The position numbers and the translations under genes were made by a program. Below are positions 1 through 5,342 of a DNA stretch of 5,342 bases, one piece after another; position 1 is the first letter of the stretch; each line of letters opens with the position of its first letter. The notes beneath the pieces are model-generated. The model saw only the letters and a list, made by a program, of their open reading frames with translations. It was not told the DNA's origin and searched no databases. This stretch comes from Candidatus Bathyarchaeum sp. (GTDB lineage Archaea; Thermoproteota; Bathyarchaeia; Bathyarchaeales; Bathyarchaeaceae). Location: the NCBI GenBank assembly GCA_003096235.1, contig PIXT01000112.1, positions 1-5,342 on the forward strand. Reading direction: 5' to 3'.

Positions 1-6
1 TAAACA

Positions 7-12
7 AGGGGA
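7..12 (+). promoter_or_regulatory. Probable ribosome binding site of the glycosyltransferase gene
   Basis: The purine run AGGGGA lies seven bases before the ATG at 20 and is a plausible though imperfect Shine-Dalgarno match. The window opens with TAA at 1-3, which could be the stop codon of an upstream gene in the same direction. If so, the glycosyltransferase would be a downstream member of an operon, but the upstream sequence is not visible. Confidence 0.5.
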
Positions 13-19
13 ACAATCC

Positions 20-1210
20 ATGGAAACTAAGCTGAAGTTAGCTGTCTTTAACACTCAGCCGCCTCACCTTTACTTCGGAGGAGTGGAACGCAGAATCCTA
101 GAAACAGCAAAACAGCTAACAGACAAAGTTAACACCACTATATATAGCGGAACAAAAAATGGCTTCAACGAAACAATTACTGTTGATGGTGCTGCTATTG
201 TTCCATGTAAGTCAACAGACAAAGTTTTCCCCTTAGACAACTGGACTTTCAATCGTTCTTTATCTAAAATGGTCAACAAAATAGACGCCGACCTATACGA
301 AGCCCACGCTGTAAGTGGTTATGGGTTCTTGAATGCTTTACGAAAACACAAAATCAACAAGCCGTTTATTCAAACTGTTCATGGCGTATTGGCAGATGAG
401 TACATTCAGTCATCAAAAACGGTTTCACCCTCCATGAAAACTAAGCTTTCTAACTTTTTCATGAAACGACTTGGACAACAAGAGAAAGAAGCCGCCCAAA
501 AATCGAGCTTGGTTGTTACTATAAGCCGTTATTCTGTTCAAAAAATTGTTGAATTGTACGGAGTTGATGAGAAAAAAATCCGTATAGTTCCAAATGGTGT
601 AGACTTGCAACGCTTTAAACCTGACAATGACTGTGAAGAGGCCAAAAAACTGGTTGGCGAAAACAATGAACACGTTGTGTTGTTTGTTGGCAACTTAATT
701 CCCCGAAAAGGTTTACATTTTCTAGTTGAAGCTGCAAAACAGGTAATCAAAGACAACAAACAAACAAAATTTGTAGTGGTCGGCGACGGTCCCCTGAAAA
801 ACAATCTAGTTTTGTATGCTCAGCAGCAGGCAGTTCTTGACAATTTTGCTTTCTTAGGTACGGTTTCAGATTCTGTTTTGCCTCAGCTTTATAGTTGTGC
901 TGATCTTTTTGTTTCTCCTTCTGTGCAAGAAGGTCAAGGAATCACGTTTTTGGAGGCTCAAGCTTCTGGGAAACCTGTTGTTGCTTTCAATGTTTCAGCT
1001 ATTAATGAAGTGGTAAAACACAAACAAACTGGATTGCTTGTTGGGCCTGAAAGTCAGCAGTTAGGTGACGCAATATCTGACCTTTTATCTAACGAAGCTT
1101 TGCGGGAAAAGATGGGGAAATGTGGTCGCGATTTTGTTAGTGATAGGTTTTCTTGGGGTGTTTGTGCCCAAAAACTGTTTCAGGTATATTGTGAGGCAAC
1201 TCAAACCTAG
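20..1210 (+). CDS. GT4-family glycosyltransferase
   Basis: Retaining GT-B glycosyltransferase of family GT4, expected to move a sugar from a nucleotide-sugar donor onto a lipid or glycan acceptor. At 396 residues it has normal full length for the family. The N-terminal Rossmann half starts directly after the ATG (KLAVFNT) and carries the acceptor-side glycine motif GGVE at residues 20-23 and TVHG at 119-122. The interdomain segment has PNGVD at 191-195. The C-terminal donor half has GNLIPRKG at 224-231, whose Arg229/Lys230 normally contact the donor phosphates, GDGP at 255-258, and the EX7E motif Glu304 to Glu312. No signal peptide or membrane helix is seen, so it is probably cytosolic or membrane-peripheral. 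The start is supported by AGGGGA at 7-12 and by the fold beginning at once. It faces the surface-protein gene tail to tail. Family assignment is firm. Donor, acceptor and pathway (envelope polysaccharide, N-glycan or glycolipid) cannot be read from the sequence. Confidence 0.93.
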   Translation: METKLKLAVFNTQPPHLYFGGVERRILETAKQLTDKVNTTIYSGTKNGFNETITVDGAAIVPCKSTDKVFPLDNWTFNRSLSKMVNKIDADLYEAHAVSGYGFLNALRKHKINKPFIQTVHGVLADEYIQSSKTVSPSMKTKLSNFFMKRLGQQEKEAAQKSSLVVTISRYSVQKIVELYGVDEKKIRIVPNGVDLQRFKPDNDCEEAKKLVGENNEHVVLFVGNLIPRKGLHFLVEAAKQVIKDNKQTKFVVVGDGPLKNNLVLYAQQQAVLDNFAFLGTVSDSVLPQLYSCADLFVSPSVQEGQGITFLEAQASGKPVVAFNVSAINEVVKHKQTGLLVGPESQQLGDAISDLLSNEALREKMGKCGRDFVSDRFSWGVCAQKLFQVYCEATQT

Positions 1211-1212
1211 TT

Positions 1213-4071
1213 TTATCCTGTGATTACAATTTGTGAGCCTTGTGGTCTTTTTTTGATGAACAGGTAAGCAGCTACTATGGCAACTAATGCGACTATTGCT
1301 ACTCCAGCATATAATGGAACATCATTTGTGGCTGTAACTGAATCCTCTGGTTGGGTTGGTTCTTGTTCTTCTGGAGTAGACGGTTGTTCTGTTTCTGCGG
1401 GTGCTTGGTCAGATACAGTGAAGGTTTTTTCCACAGTTTGCATCATATATGTGGACCCCGAACAACGAAGAGTAGTTGTATACGCGCCATTTGTGTCGGG
1501 TGTGTATTCAAAACTGAACATTCCATTGATTTGGGCGGTAACTTCCATGGTTTCTGTGTTGCCATTTGGGTTAGTAACTGTAACAGTTACTGGTACATAC
1601 GGAATTGCTGGGTCTAGTTGCCCACAAGCAATGATAGTGTTGCCTTTTTGTACAGTGGTTTTGTCAAATTCAGCATAAATTTGACCCTGTATGGTTGTTT
1701 TGCCGTCGACACAGTAAACTTTTCCGTCGTTGCATCCAAAGTACACTAATCCCCCGCAAACTGAAGGAGATGACCAGCTGTTAGAAGTTGTGTCAAAAAA
1801 TCCTTGCCTAACACCATCTGAAGCATTAAGAACGTAAACAAACCGCCTGTCAGTTGTGACGTAGATGTTTCCTCCGCCATAAGTCGGTGTGGTGTACAGT
1901 TCTGTTCCAATCCAGCTCTTCCAGATTACTTCACCATTGGTGGCATCAAGAGCAGTAATGAAAAACATGTCAACAACATACACCTGACCATCATGATAGG
2001 CCGGAGAGGCAATCAAGTAACCTCCAATGCCTTCTGTGCCTTCAGTGGTAATGTATGTCCATTCAATTTCTCCAGTTTCTATGCTTATTCCATAGTAATT
2101 TTGCTTGTTTGCAGCAACAAACACCATATCCTCACCAACAGTTGGTGACGCATGCATGTCTTTGCCGCGGTCTTGAGCCATTACATACGGAATTTCACAA
2201 GTCCAAATCAAGGAACCATCATTAGCATCTATCTTGTAAAGTATGCCACTGTTTGACTCCATTGAAGTGATGTAAACTGCTCCACCTGAAACAGCAGGCG
2301 ACGCAGTGATGTAACCTCCTGTTTCATAGGTCCAAACAACATCGCCAATATCTGCATCAAGACAATACAACTTGGCATCTAACGAACCAACATACACTCT
2401 ATCTCCAACAACAATGGGCGATGAACGAACTCCTGTAACCGCCTTGAAGGCCGCCTCAACAAAACCACCTGCAAAAGTTTCCCAGATAACACTGCCTGTT
2501 ATTGCATCCAAACAGTAAACATTTCCATCATCAGGTCCAACATACACTTTTCCGTCAGTAACTGCAAGGGACGATTTAATTCGTGCTTCTGTAGCAAAAC
2601 TCCAGTAGAACCTGCCGTTGTCAGCGTCAACGCAGTAGACGTTTTTGTCTTGAGAACCAAAATAAACCCGGCCATTAGCAACTACTGGAGTAGAGCCCAC
2701 TCCTCCATTGGTTTCAAAACTCCATCGCAAATTAAGCTCTGAAGGTCCCACTTCACTTGCACCAGTATTCTCAGAATCGTTGCGCCACATGGACCATGAT
2801 TCAGTGCTGTCTCCAATGCACCATATTTCATCATATGTTTCGTATTGGTCCATGGTCATTTCTTTGATGAAGCCCGGAATAATATACAAGTTACCATATG
2901 CAACGGCAATGGAATCCCTTGGACAATGGGTTTCAATGTCCATTTCCCAAATAACCTGTCCCGTGTACGCGTCCAAGCAAACAAACTCGGATTCACTGTA
3001 TTCTAGTGTGTAAGGGTCATATGATGTTCGTTGACCTGTTGTTGCGTAAACTTTGCCGTCTGCAACTACGGGCCATCCCGGCCAAAACAGGTTAAGGGGG
3101 CCTTCATAGTTCCACAACAGCTGGCCTGTGTTAACATCCAATGCGTAAAGATTTCCATCTTTGTTTAGTTCATAAACAATGTCGTAGGCTACTGCACTGC
3201 CGCTAATCCAGTATCCAAGATGGCTTCCAGGATTGTATTTCCACAAGATTTGTCCAGTTTGAGCATCAAAACAGTAGAATGTGTTGTCTTGCTCTCCTGC
3301 CTTTAGCAATTTTCCTTCATAGTATGAGCCAGAAAAACTCATTGCGCTGTCCGTTTCTGTATCCCACAAAACATCACCCGTACGTGCGTCAAGGGCCATC
3401 TGGTGCGTTTCAAAGGTTCCGGGGAATACTTTCCCGTCTCCATATTGTATGCCGGTTCCAGAAGATGTGCTTCCCGGAATGTATGTTTCCCAGGTTAGGG
3501 TTGGGAGTTCGGCTATGTTTGAAAAATCCCAAGCTTCAACTACAGAGTCGCCGTGAACGTAAAACATCTGCTCTTCTGGACTGTATACGCTTTCTGCCCA
3601 GTAAGACACTTTTGCTGTAAACTCGTCGCTAGACCATAGGATTTCTCCGGTTTCTGTTTCGATACAATATGGTCCCACAACAAGGTGTTCTTCATCAATC
3701 TTGAAAACTGCAGGCCACCTTTGACTCTGCGGAAAGGGGGTGTCCCAGATTATGGCGCCTGTGTCTTTGTTCAGGGCAATGACGCTGGTTGTTGTAGTAA
3801 CCAAAACTTTGCCGTTAAAAGCAGTGATGTAGCTTTGTATGCCTTCTATGGTTGTTTTCCACAATATTTGTGATGTTTCTGGCGCTGGACCTTCTGAGAA
3901 TCTGGTATATGCAGAATCCCCATGGATTTGGCGCCATTCGTATTGTAGTAAATCATCATTTGAACTGTTTGTTAGGGTTGTATCTGCAGGAAATACAATA
4001 ACTGATTCTACAACCAATAAAGACACTAAAACGAACAGACCTGTCAAGTAGCAACATTTTATTTTTTTCAT
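1213..4071 (-). CDS. Exported, membrane-anchored PQQ-like beta-propeller surface protein
   Basis: Predicted extracytoplasmic protein of 952 residues. In order: signal peptide 1 to about 29; first propeller about 44-418; second propeller about 425-789; Ig-like domain about 792-886; a Pro/Glu/Thr/Gln-rich stalk about 888-917; a transmembrane helix about 919-939; and a short KKRPQG-type cytosolic tail. Blades follow the PQQ/BamB-like pattern (YCLDAxTGxxxW), with Trp at residues 71, 109, 146, 194, 236, 277, 320 and 375, then 450, 490, 530, 580, 623, 671 and 717. Such repeats form scaffolds for protein or ligand binding; real PQQ binding or dehydrogenase activity is not indicated. Automated labels such as BamB would mislead here. 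The start chosen is ATG at 4071, which gives MKKIKC as the signal-peptide n-region and has GGCGTGA five bases upstream. An in-frame GTG at 4080 would add three residues. The role is unknown; adhesion, substrate binding or cell-wall organisation are possible. Confidence 0.9.
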   Translation of the reverse strand: MKKIKCCYLTGLFVLVSLLVVESVIVFPADTTLTNSSNDDLLQYEWRQIHGDSAYTRFSEGPAPETSQILWKTTIEGIQSYITAFNGKVLVTTTTSVIALNKDTGAIIWDTPFPQSQRWPAVFKIDEEHLVVGPYCIETETGEILWSSDEFTAKVSYWAESVYSPEEQMFYVHGDSVVEAWDFSNIAELPTLTWETYIPGSTSSGTGIQYGDGKVFPGTFETHQMALDARTGDVLWDTETDSAMSFSGSYYEGKLLKAGEQDNTFYCFDAQTGQILWKYNPGSHLGYWISGSAVAYDIVYELNKDGNLYALDVNTGQLLWNYEGPLNLFWPGWPVVADGKVYATTGQRTSYDPYTLEYSESEFVCLDAYTGQVIWEMDIETHCPRDSIAVAYGNLYIIPGFIKEMTMDQYETYDEIWCIGDSTESWSMWRNDSENTGASEVGPSELNLRWSFETNGGVGSTPVVANGRVYFGSQDKNVYCVDADNGRFYWSFATEARIKSSLAVTDGKVYVGPDDGNVYCLDAITGSVIWETFAGGFVEAAFKAVTGVRSSPIVVGDRVYVGSLDAKLYCLDADIGDVVWTYETGGYITASPAVSGGAVYITSMESNSGILYKIDANDGSLIWTCEIPYVMAQDRGKDMHASPTVGEDMVFVAANKQNYYGISIETGEIEWTYITTEGTEGIGGYLIASPAYHDGQVYVVDMFFITALDATNGEVIWKSWIGTELYTTPTYGGGNIYVTTDRRFVYVLNASDGVRQGFFDTTSNSWSSPSVCGGLVYFGCNDGKVYCVDGKTTIQGQIYAEFDKTTVQKGNTIIACGQLDPAIPYVPVTVTVTNPNGNTETMEVTAQINGMFSFEYTPDTNGAYTTTLRCSGSTYMMQTVEKTFTVSDQAPAETEQPSTPEEQEPTQPEDSVTATNDVPLYAGVAIVALVAIVAAYLFIKKRPQGSQIVITG
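1216..1413 (-). other. Stalk and C-terminal membrane anchor of the surface protein
   Basis: Residues 887-952 begin with a low-complexity Pro/Glu/Gln/Thr segment that is probably extended and may be glycosylated. A hydrophobic helix of about 21 residues follows (Ala/Val/Leu/Ile rich, coded at about 1255-1317), then a basic KKR stop-transfer signal and a short tail. With the N-terminal signal this gives a single-pass protein with most of its mass outside. I see no sorting motif such as PGF or LPXTG. Confidence 0.82.
1248..1254 (+). terminator. T7 tract, candidate transcription terminator for the glycosyltransferase
   Basis: Seven T in a row on the + strand lie 38 bases after the glycosyltransferase stop. 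Archaeal RNA polymerase can terminate on non-template T-runs without a hairpin. The same bases encode the two Lys and part of the Arg after the transmembrane helix of the opposing protein, so the run is also explained by coding. Function as a terminator is inference. Confidence 0.35.
1414..1698 (-). other. Ig-like domain of the surface protein
   Basis: Residues about 792-886 look like a beta-sandwich of the bacterial/archaeal Ig-like surface type. The landmarks are a valine-rich strand (PVTVTVTNPNGN), then NGMFSFEYTPDTNGAYTT, then a final TFTVSD strand. This F-x-Y-TPD-x-x-G-x-Y-T pattern recurs in archaeal surface proteins, where the domain normally acts as a spacer between a functional head and the anchor. 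Confidence 0.65.
1705..2799 (-). repeat. Second PQQ-like beta-propeller domain (about 8 blades)
   Basis: Residues about 425-789 open with WSMWRNDSENTG, the usual entry motif of PQQ-like repeat domains. They then carry regular blades ending at Trp 450, 490, 530, 580, 623, 671 and 717, and a degenerate eighth blade without Trp near 754-757. The unit ends in VYCVDG. Several blades share short, similar DNA words, consistent with blade-level amplification. The blade pattern here is more regular than in the first propeller. Confidence 0.82.
2818..3942 (-). repeat. First PQQ-like beta-propeller domain (about 8 blades)
   Basis: Residues about 44-418 hold eight blade-ending motifs of the type G-x-hh-W (Trp 71, 109, 146, 194, 236, 277, 320, 375), spaced about 37-55 residues apart. 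The unit opens with WRQIHGDSAYTR, which matches the opening of the second propeller, suggesting duplication of a whole propeller. The blades are divergent, with longer inserts in blades 3-4 and 8 than in the second unit. Blade count is my reading of the motifs. Confidence 0.8.
3985..4071 (-). other. Signal peptide of the surface protein
   Basis: Residues 1-29 have the order expected of a Sec signal: a basic MKKIK start, a long hydrophobic stretch (about residues 8-27, Leu/Val/Ile rich) and a small-residue end at Pro-Ala 28-29 that could be a cleavage site. The two Cys at 6-7 precede the hydrophobic core, so this is not a lipobox. There is no twin-arginine motif. Confidence 0.8.
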
Positions 4072-4076
4072 ACTAT

Positions 4077-4083
4077 TCACGCC
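4077..4083 (-). promoter_or_regulatory. Possible ribosome binding site of the surface-protein gene
   Basis: Read on the - strand these bases are GGCGTGA, a one-mismatch relative of the GGTGA/GGAGGTGA type site, five bases before the ATG at 4071. It overlaps the alternative GTG start at 4080, which argues that GTG is part of the ribosome site rather than the start. Confidence 0.4.
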
Positions 4084-4131
4084 AATGAAGCCTTTTTAGA
4101 GTTAACTTTTGTTACCCTAATTTCATCGTGC

Positions 4132-4151
4132 ACTTGTTTTTTGGTACAAGT
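4132..4151. repeat. Perfect 6+6 inverted repeat, possible operator
   Basis: ACTTGT at 4132-4137 and ACAAGT at 4146-4151 are exact reverse complements separated by eight bases. The site lies next to a TATA-like element for the - strand gene and near its expected transcription start, a usual place for an archaeal repressor site. A single six-base palindrome with a spacer can occur by chance in such a gap. Confidence 0.3.
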
Positions 4152-4155
4152 AGCG

Positions 4156-4170
4156 AATTAAAGGTTTGTG
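4156..4170 (-). promoter_or_regulatory. Candidate BRE/TATA promoter for the surface-protein gene
   Basis: On the - strand, CACAAACC (4163-4170) followed by TTTAATT (4156-4162) resembles a weak BRE plus TATA box. A start about 25 bases downstream, near 4134, would give a leader of about 60 bases. A competing option is CTAAAAAG (4092-4099, - strand), centred about 25 bases from the ATG at 4071, which would give a leaderless message. The sequence does not decide between them. Confidence 0.3.
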
Positions 4171-4402
4171 CAAATAACAATTCAATTAAAGCTTAGCTCA
4201 ATTACGTAGAAAAGTTTGCCGTTTTTTTAGTTGTATGTAACTTTTATTGTTGTTTTTTGTCTCGTTGTTTATAATTAACACGCATTACCCTTGTTTTTGG
4301 ATGAATTTTTTTCTTTTTTATATAATGTCTTGTGTAATACTACAATTTTTTAGTTATTACCGATGTTTTAGTAAAAAAACTTATGTTAGTATGGATATTA
4401 AA

Positions 4403-4418
4403 CGGAAAAGTTAAATAC
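4403..4418 (+). promoter_or_regulatory. Archaeal BRE/TATA promoter of the radical SAM gene
   Basis: The purine-rich stretch CGGAAAAG (4403-4410) followed by TTAAATAC (4411-4418) is a good match to an archaeal BRE plus TATA box. Transcription would start roughly 25 bases after the box centre, near 4438-4442. That leaves a leader of under 20 bases holding the purine-rich GGAAGG at 4445-4450. Position and composition agree well with the gene start at 4458. Confidence 0.6.
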
Positions 4419-4444
4419 AGTTTATCAAGTTTTTAACTAATTCC

Positions 4445-4450
4445 GGAAGG
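4445..4450 (+). promoter_or_regulatory. Probable ribosome binding site of the radical SAM gene
   Basis: GGAAGG lies seven bases before the ATG at 4458. It is only a partial Shine-Dalgarno match, but it is the only purine-rich run in the short predicted leader, and it supports this ATG over the internal Met codons at residues 13-14. Confidence 0.45.
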
Positions 4451-4457
4451 TTACTTT

Positions 4458-5342
4458 ATGACACAAACCGCATGGAACAGACCCCGTCTATATATGATGA
4501 CTTGGAGATGCACAAGGGCCTGCAACTATAACTGTTTACACTGCAGCTTTGCATCAAATCCATACGCAATTAATGAAATTGACACAAAAGGCGGAAAAAA
4601 AATCGTTGACGACCTATATGACATGGGCGCGAAATGGTTTGGACTAAGCGGTGGCGAACCCCTAGTAAGAAAAGACATTTTTGAAATAATTGAACACGCC
4701 AAAAGCCTTGGAATGAACGTGAGCCTGATTACAAATGGCTACTACGTTAAAGGTGACATTCTAGACAAACTAATCAAAAACGAAGTAATGACCGCAGTAA
4801 GCCTTGAAGGCACCGAAAAAACAAATGACATGACCCGGGGAAAAGGCACATATAAAATTGCCCTTCAGGCAATGAAGAATTTGTCTGATGGTAATATTTT
4901 TGATTGTATTGTTTCAACTCTTAATAAGAATAACTGTTCAGAAGTTGACCACATTGCTGAGATTGGTTACAAATACAATGCCACTCGTGTAGTTTACCAT
5001 AACTACATTCCAGTTGGCCGAGCCCAAGAACACCTTGAGTTGGCACCCACTCCTGAACAATATGAAGAAACTTTTAACCACATCTACGATTTGATGATGG
5101 AATACCAAAACAAAATGAGCATAAACGTTTACTGTCCCTTTTTTGCTAGGATTGCTAAACAGCGTGGAATGCCTGATTTTGATTACTGGTTTAACAATGT
5201 TTACTTGGGTCAATGTTTCATTGGCGGCAGATACATGGGTCTACTAGAAAACGGTGACATCCGACCCTGTGGATTCAACGAAGGCTACAGAATGGGTAAC
5301 ATCAAAGACAAAACCATGACCGAAATCTGGCACCAAATGCAA
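4458..5342 (+). CDS. Radical SAM/SPASM-like enzyme, AhbD/NirJ/PqqE-like (3' end cut by window)
   Basis: The first 295 residues of a radical SAM enzyme, which uses a [4Fe-4S] cluster to split S-adenosylmethionine and start radical chemistry. The cluster motif CX3CX2C is Cys22, Cys26, Cys29 (in TRACNYNCLHC), with an extra Cys at 18. SGGEPL at 64-69 is the SAM-binding GGE motif. TNGYYV (92-97) and VSLEG (114-118) are later barrel strands. The C-terminal part has Cys226, Cys253 and Cys271 in a SPASM-like layout: Cys-x-x-GG, then NGDIRPCGF, then MGNI and EIW at 289-291. This suggests one or more auxiliary Fe-S clusters. The RPRL opening before the cluster motif, IPVGRA (184-189) and the GD-x-x-PC end recall enzymes of alternative heme synthesis (AhbC/AhbD, NirJ) and peptide-modifying relatives. 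Substrate cannot be settled here. No stop codon occurs before 5342; some tens of residues, probably with further cluster Cys, are missing. It has its own promoter. Confidence 0.9.
   Translation, partial: MTQTAWNRPRLYMMTWRCTRACNYNCLHCSFASNPYAINEIDTKGGKKIVDDLYDMGAKWFGLSGGEPLVRKDIFEIIEHAKSLGMNVSLITNGYYVKGDILDKLIKNEVMTAVSLEGTEKTNDMTRGKGTYKIALQAMKNLSDGNIFDCIVSTLNKNNCSEVDHIAEIGYKYNATRVVYHNYIPVGRAQEHLELAPTPEQYEETFNHIYDLMMEYQNKMSINVYCPFFARIAKQRGMPDFDYWFNNVYLGQCFIGGRYMGLLENGDIRPCGFNEGYRMGNIKDKTMTEIWHQMQ

Larger units (their letters stand above)
4072..4457. other. AT-rich divergent intergenic region
   Basis: This 386-base gap lies between the start codons of the leftward surface-protein gene and the rightward radical SAM gene, so it must carry both promoters unless a gene is missed. 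It contains T-runs on the + strand at 4222-4228, 4251-4256, 4304-4312, 4314-4319 and 4346-4351, TATA-like words at 4268-4276 and 4317-4325, and an inverted repeat at 4132-4151. I see no tRNA or rRNA. The best open frame is 37 codons (4301-4414, +), reported only as a finding. The middle part, about 4200-4400, has no function I can assign. Confidence 0.8.

Noticed and set aside
70..804. Minus-strand open frames under the glycosyltransferase
   Set aside because: They mirror the coding strand of a gene with intact GT4 motifs throughout and show no features of their own.
1277..1678. Open frame of 133 codons on the + strand
   Set aside because: It lies wholly inside the surface-protein gene on the other strand, where clear signal, Ig-like and anchor features explain the sequence. 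Its own translation shows no domain and it has no ribosome site.
1705..3942. CRISPR or tandem DNA repeat array
   Set aside because: The recurring short DNA words are imperfect, spaced like propeller blades and in frame; they are protein repeats.
2708..4051. Several + strand open frames (2708-3013, 3279-3620, 3685-3873, 3839-4051)
   Set aside because: All are antisense to continuous beta-propeller repeats and signal peptide; their translations are low-complexity and match nothing I recognise.
1213..4071. PQQ-dependent alcohol dehydrogenase or BamB outer-membrane assembly factor
   Set aside because: The repeats are PQQ-like, but I saw no dehydrogenase catalytic or calcium-binding signature. 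The C-terminal membrane anchor and archaeal context do not fit BamB, which is a Gram-negative lipoprotein.
1213..4080. GTG start at 4080 for the surface protein
   Set aside because: It would place three non-basic residues before MKKIK, and it overlaps the only ribosome-site-like sequence (GGCGTGA). The ATG at 4071 gives a cleaner signal peptide, though GTG cannot be excluded.
4223..4355. Ten-base direct repeat TTTTTTAGTT at 4223-4232 and 4346-4355
   Set aside because: Both copies are T-run plus AGTT in very AT-rich DNA; chance is a sufficient explanation and no flanking repeat structure is present.
4938..5213. Minus-strand open frame of 91 codons
   Set aside because: It is antisense to the radical SAM gene, which stays in frame with its conserved Cys and glycine motifs across this region.

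Overview
The window looks archaeal, probably from an anaerobic, moderately AT-rich mesophile. A Bathyarchaeia-like Thermoproteota lineage is my best guess, from protein style only. The signs are: a BRE/TATA-like element with a short leader ahead of the gene at 4458, and no clear -35/-10 boxes; T-rich tracts instead of hairpin terminators; a large exported beta-propeller protein with a C-terminal membrane anchor and a Lys/Arg tail; and a Cys-rich radical SAM enzyme. No rRNA or other phylogenetic marker is present, so this placement is inference.

There are three protein genes. (1) 20-1210, + strand: a complete GT4-family glycosyltransferase of 396 residues, probably cytosolic. (2) 1213-4071, - strand: a complete 952-residue surface protein. 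It has a signal peptide, two consecutive PQQ-like beta-propellers of about eight blades each, an Ig-like domain, a Pro/Glu/Thr-rich stalk and a C-terminal transmembrane anchor. Genes 1 and 2 converge with only two bases between their stop codons. (3) 4458 to the window end, + strand: the first 295 residues of a radical SAM enzyme with a SPASM-like C-terminal region, resembling the AhbD/NirJ/PqqE group. It is cut by the window edge.

Genes 2 and 3 diverge from an AT-rich gap of 386 bases (4072-4457). The gap holds a good archaeal promoter for the radical SAM gene, weaker promoter candidates for the propeller gene, a perfect 6+6 inverted repeat and several T-runs. A 37-codon open frame on the + strand is a long shot as a gene.

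The three genes are not an obvious operon, because their orientations are +, -, +. Nothing in the sequence links them in one pathway. Glycosyltransferase and surface protein could both serve the cell envelope, but that is only proximity. I see no CRISPR array, insertion sequence, tRNA, toxin-antitoxin pair or defence system, and no clear undescribed system. The more interesting points are the duplicated propeller, the tight convergent 3' ends with a T7 tract inside the opposing gene, and the structured divergent intergenic region.
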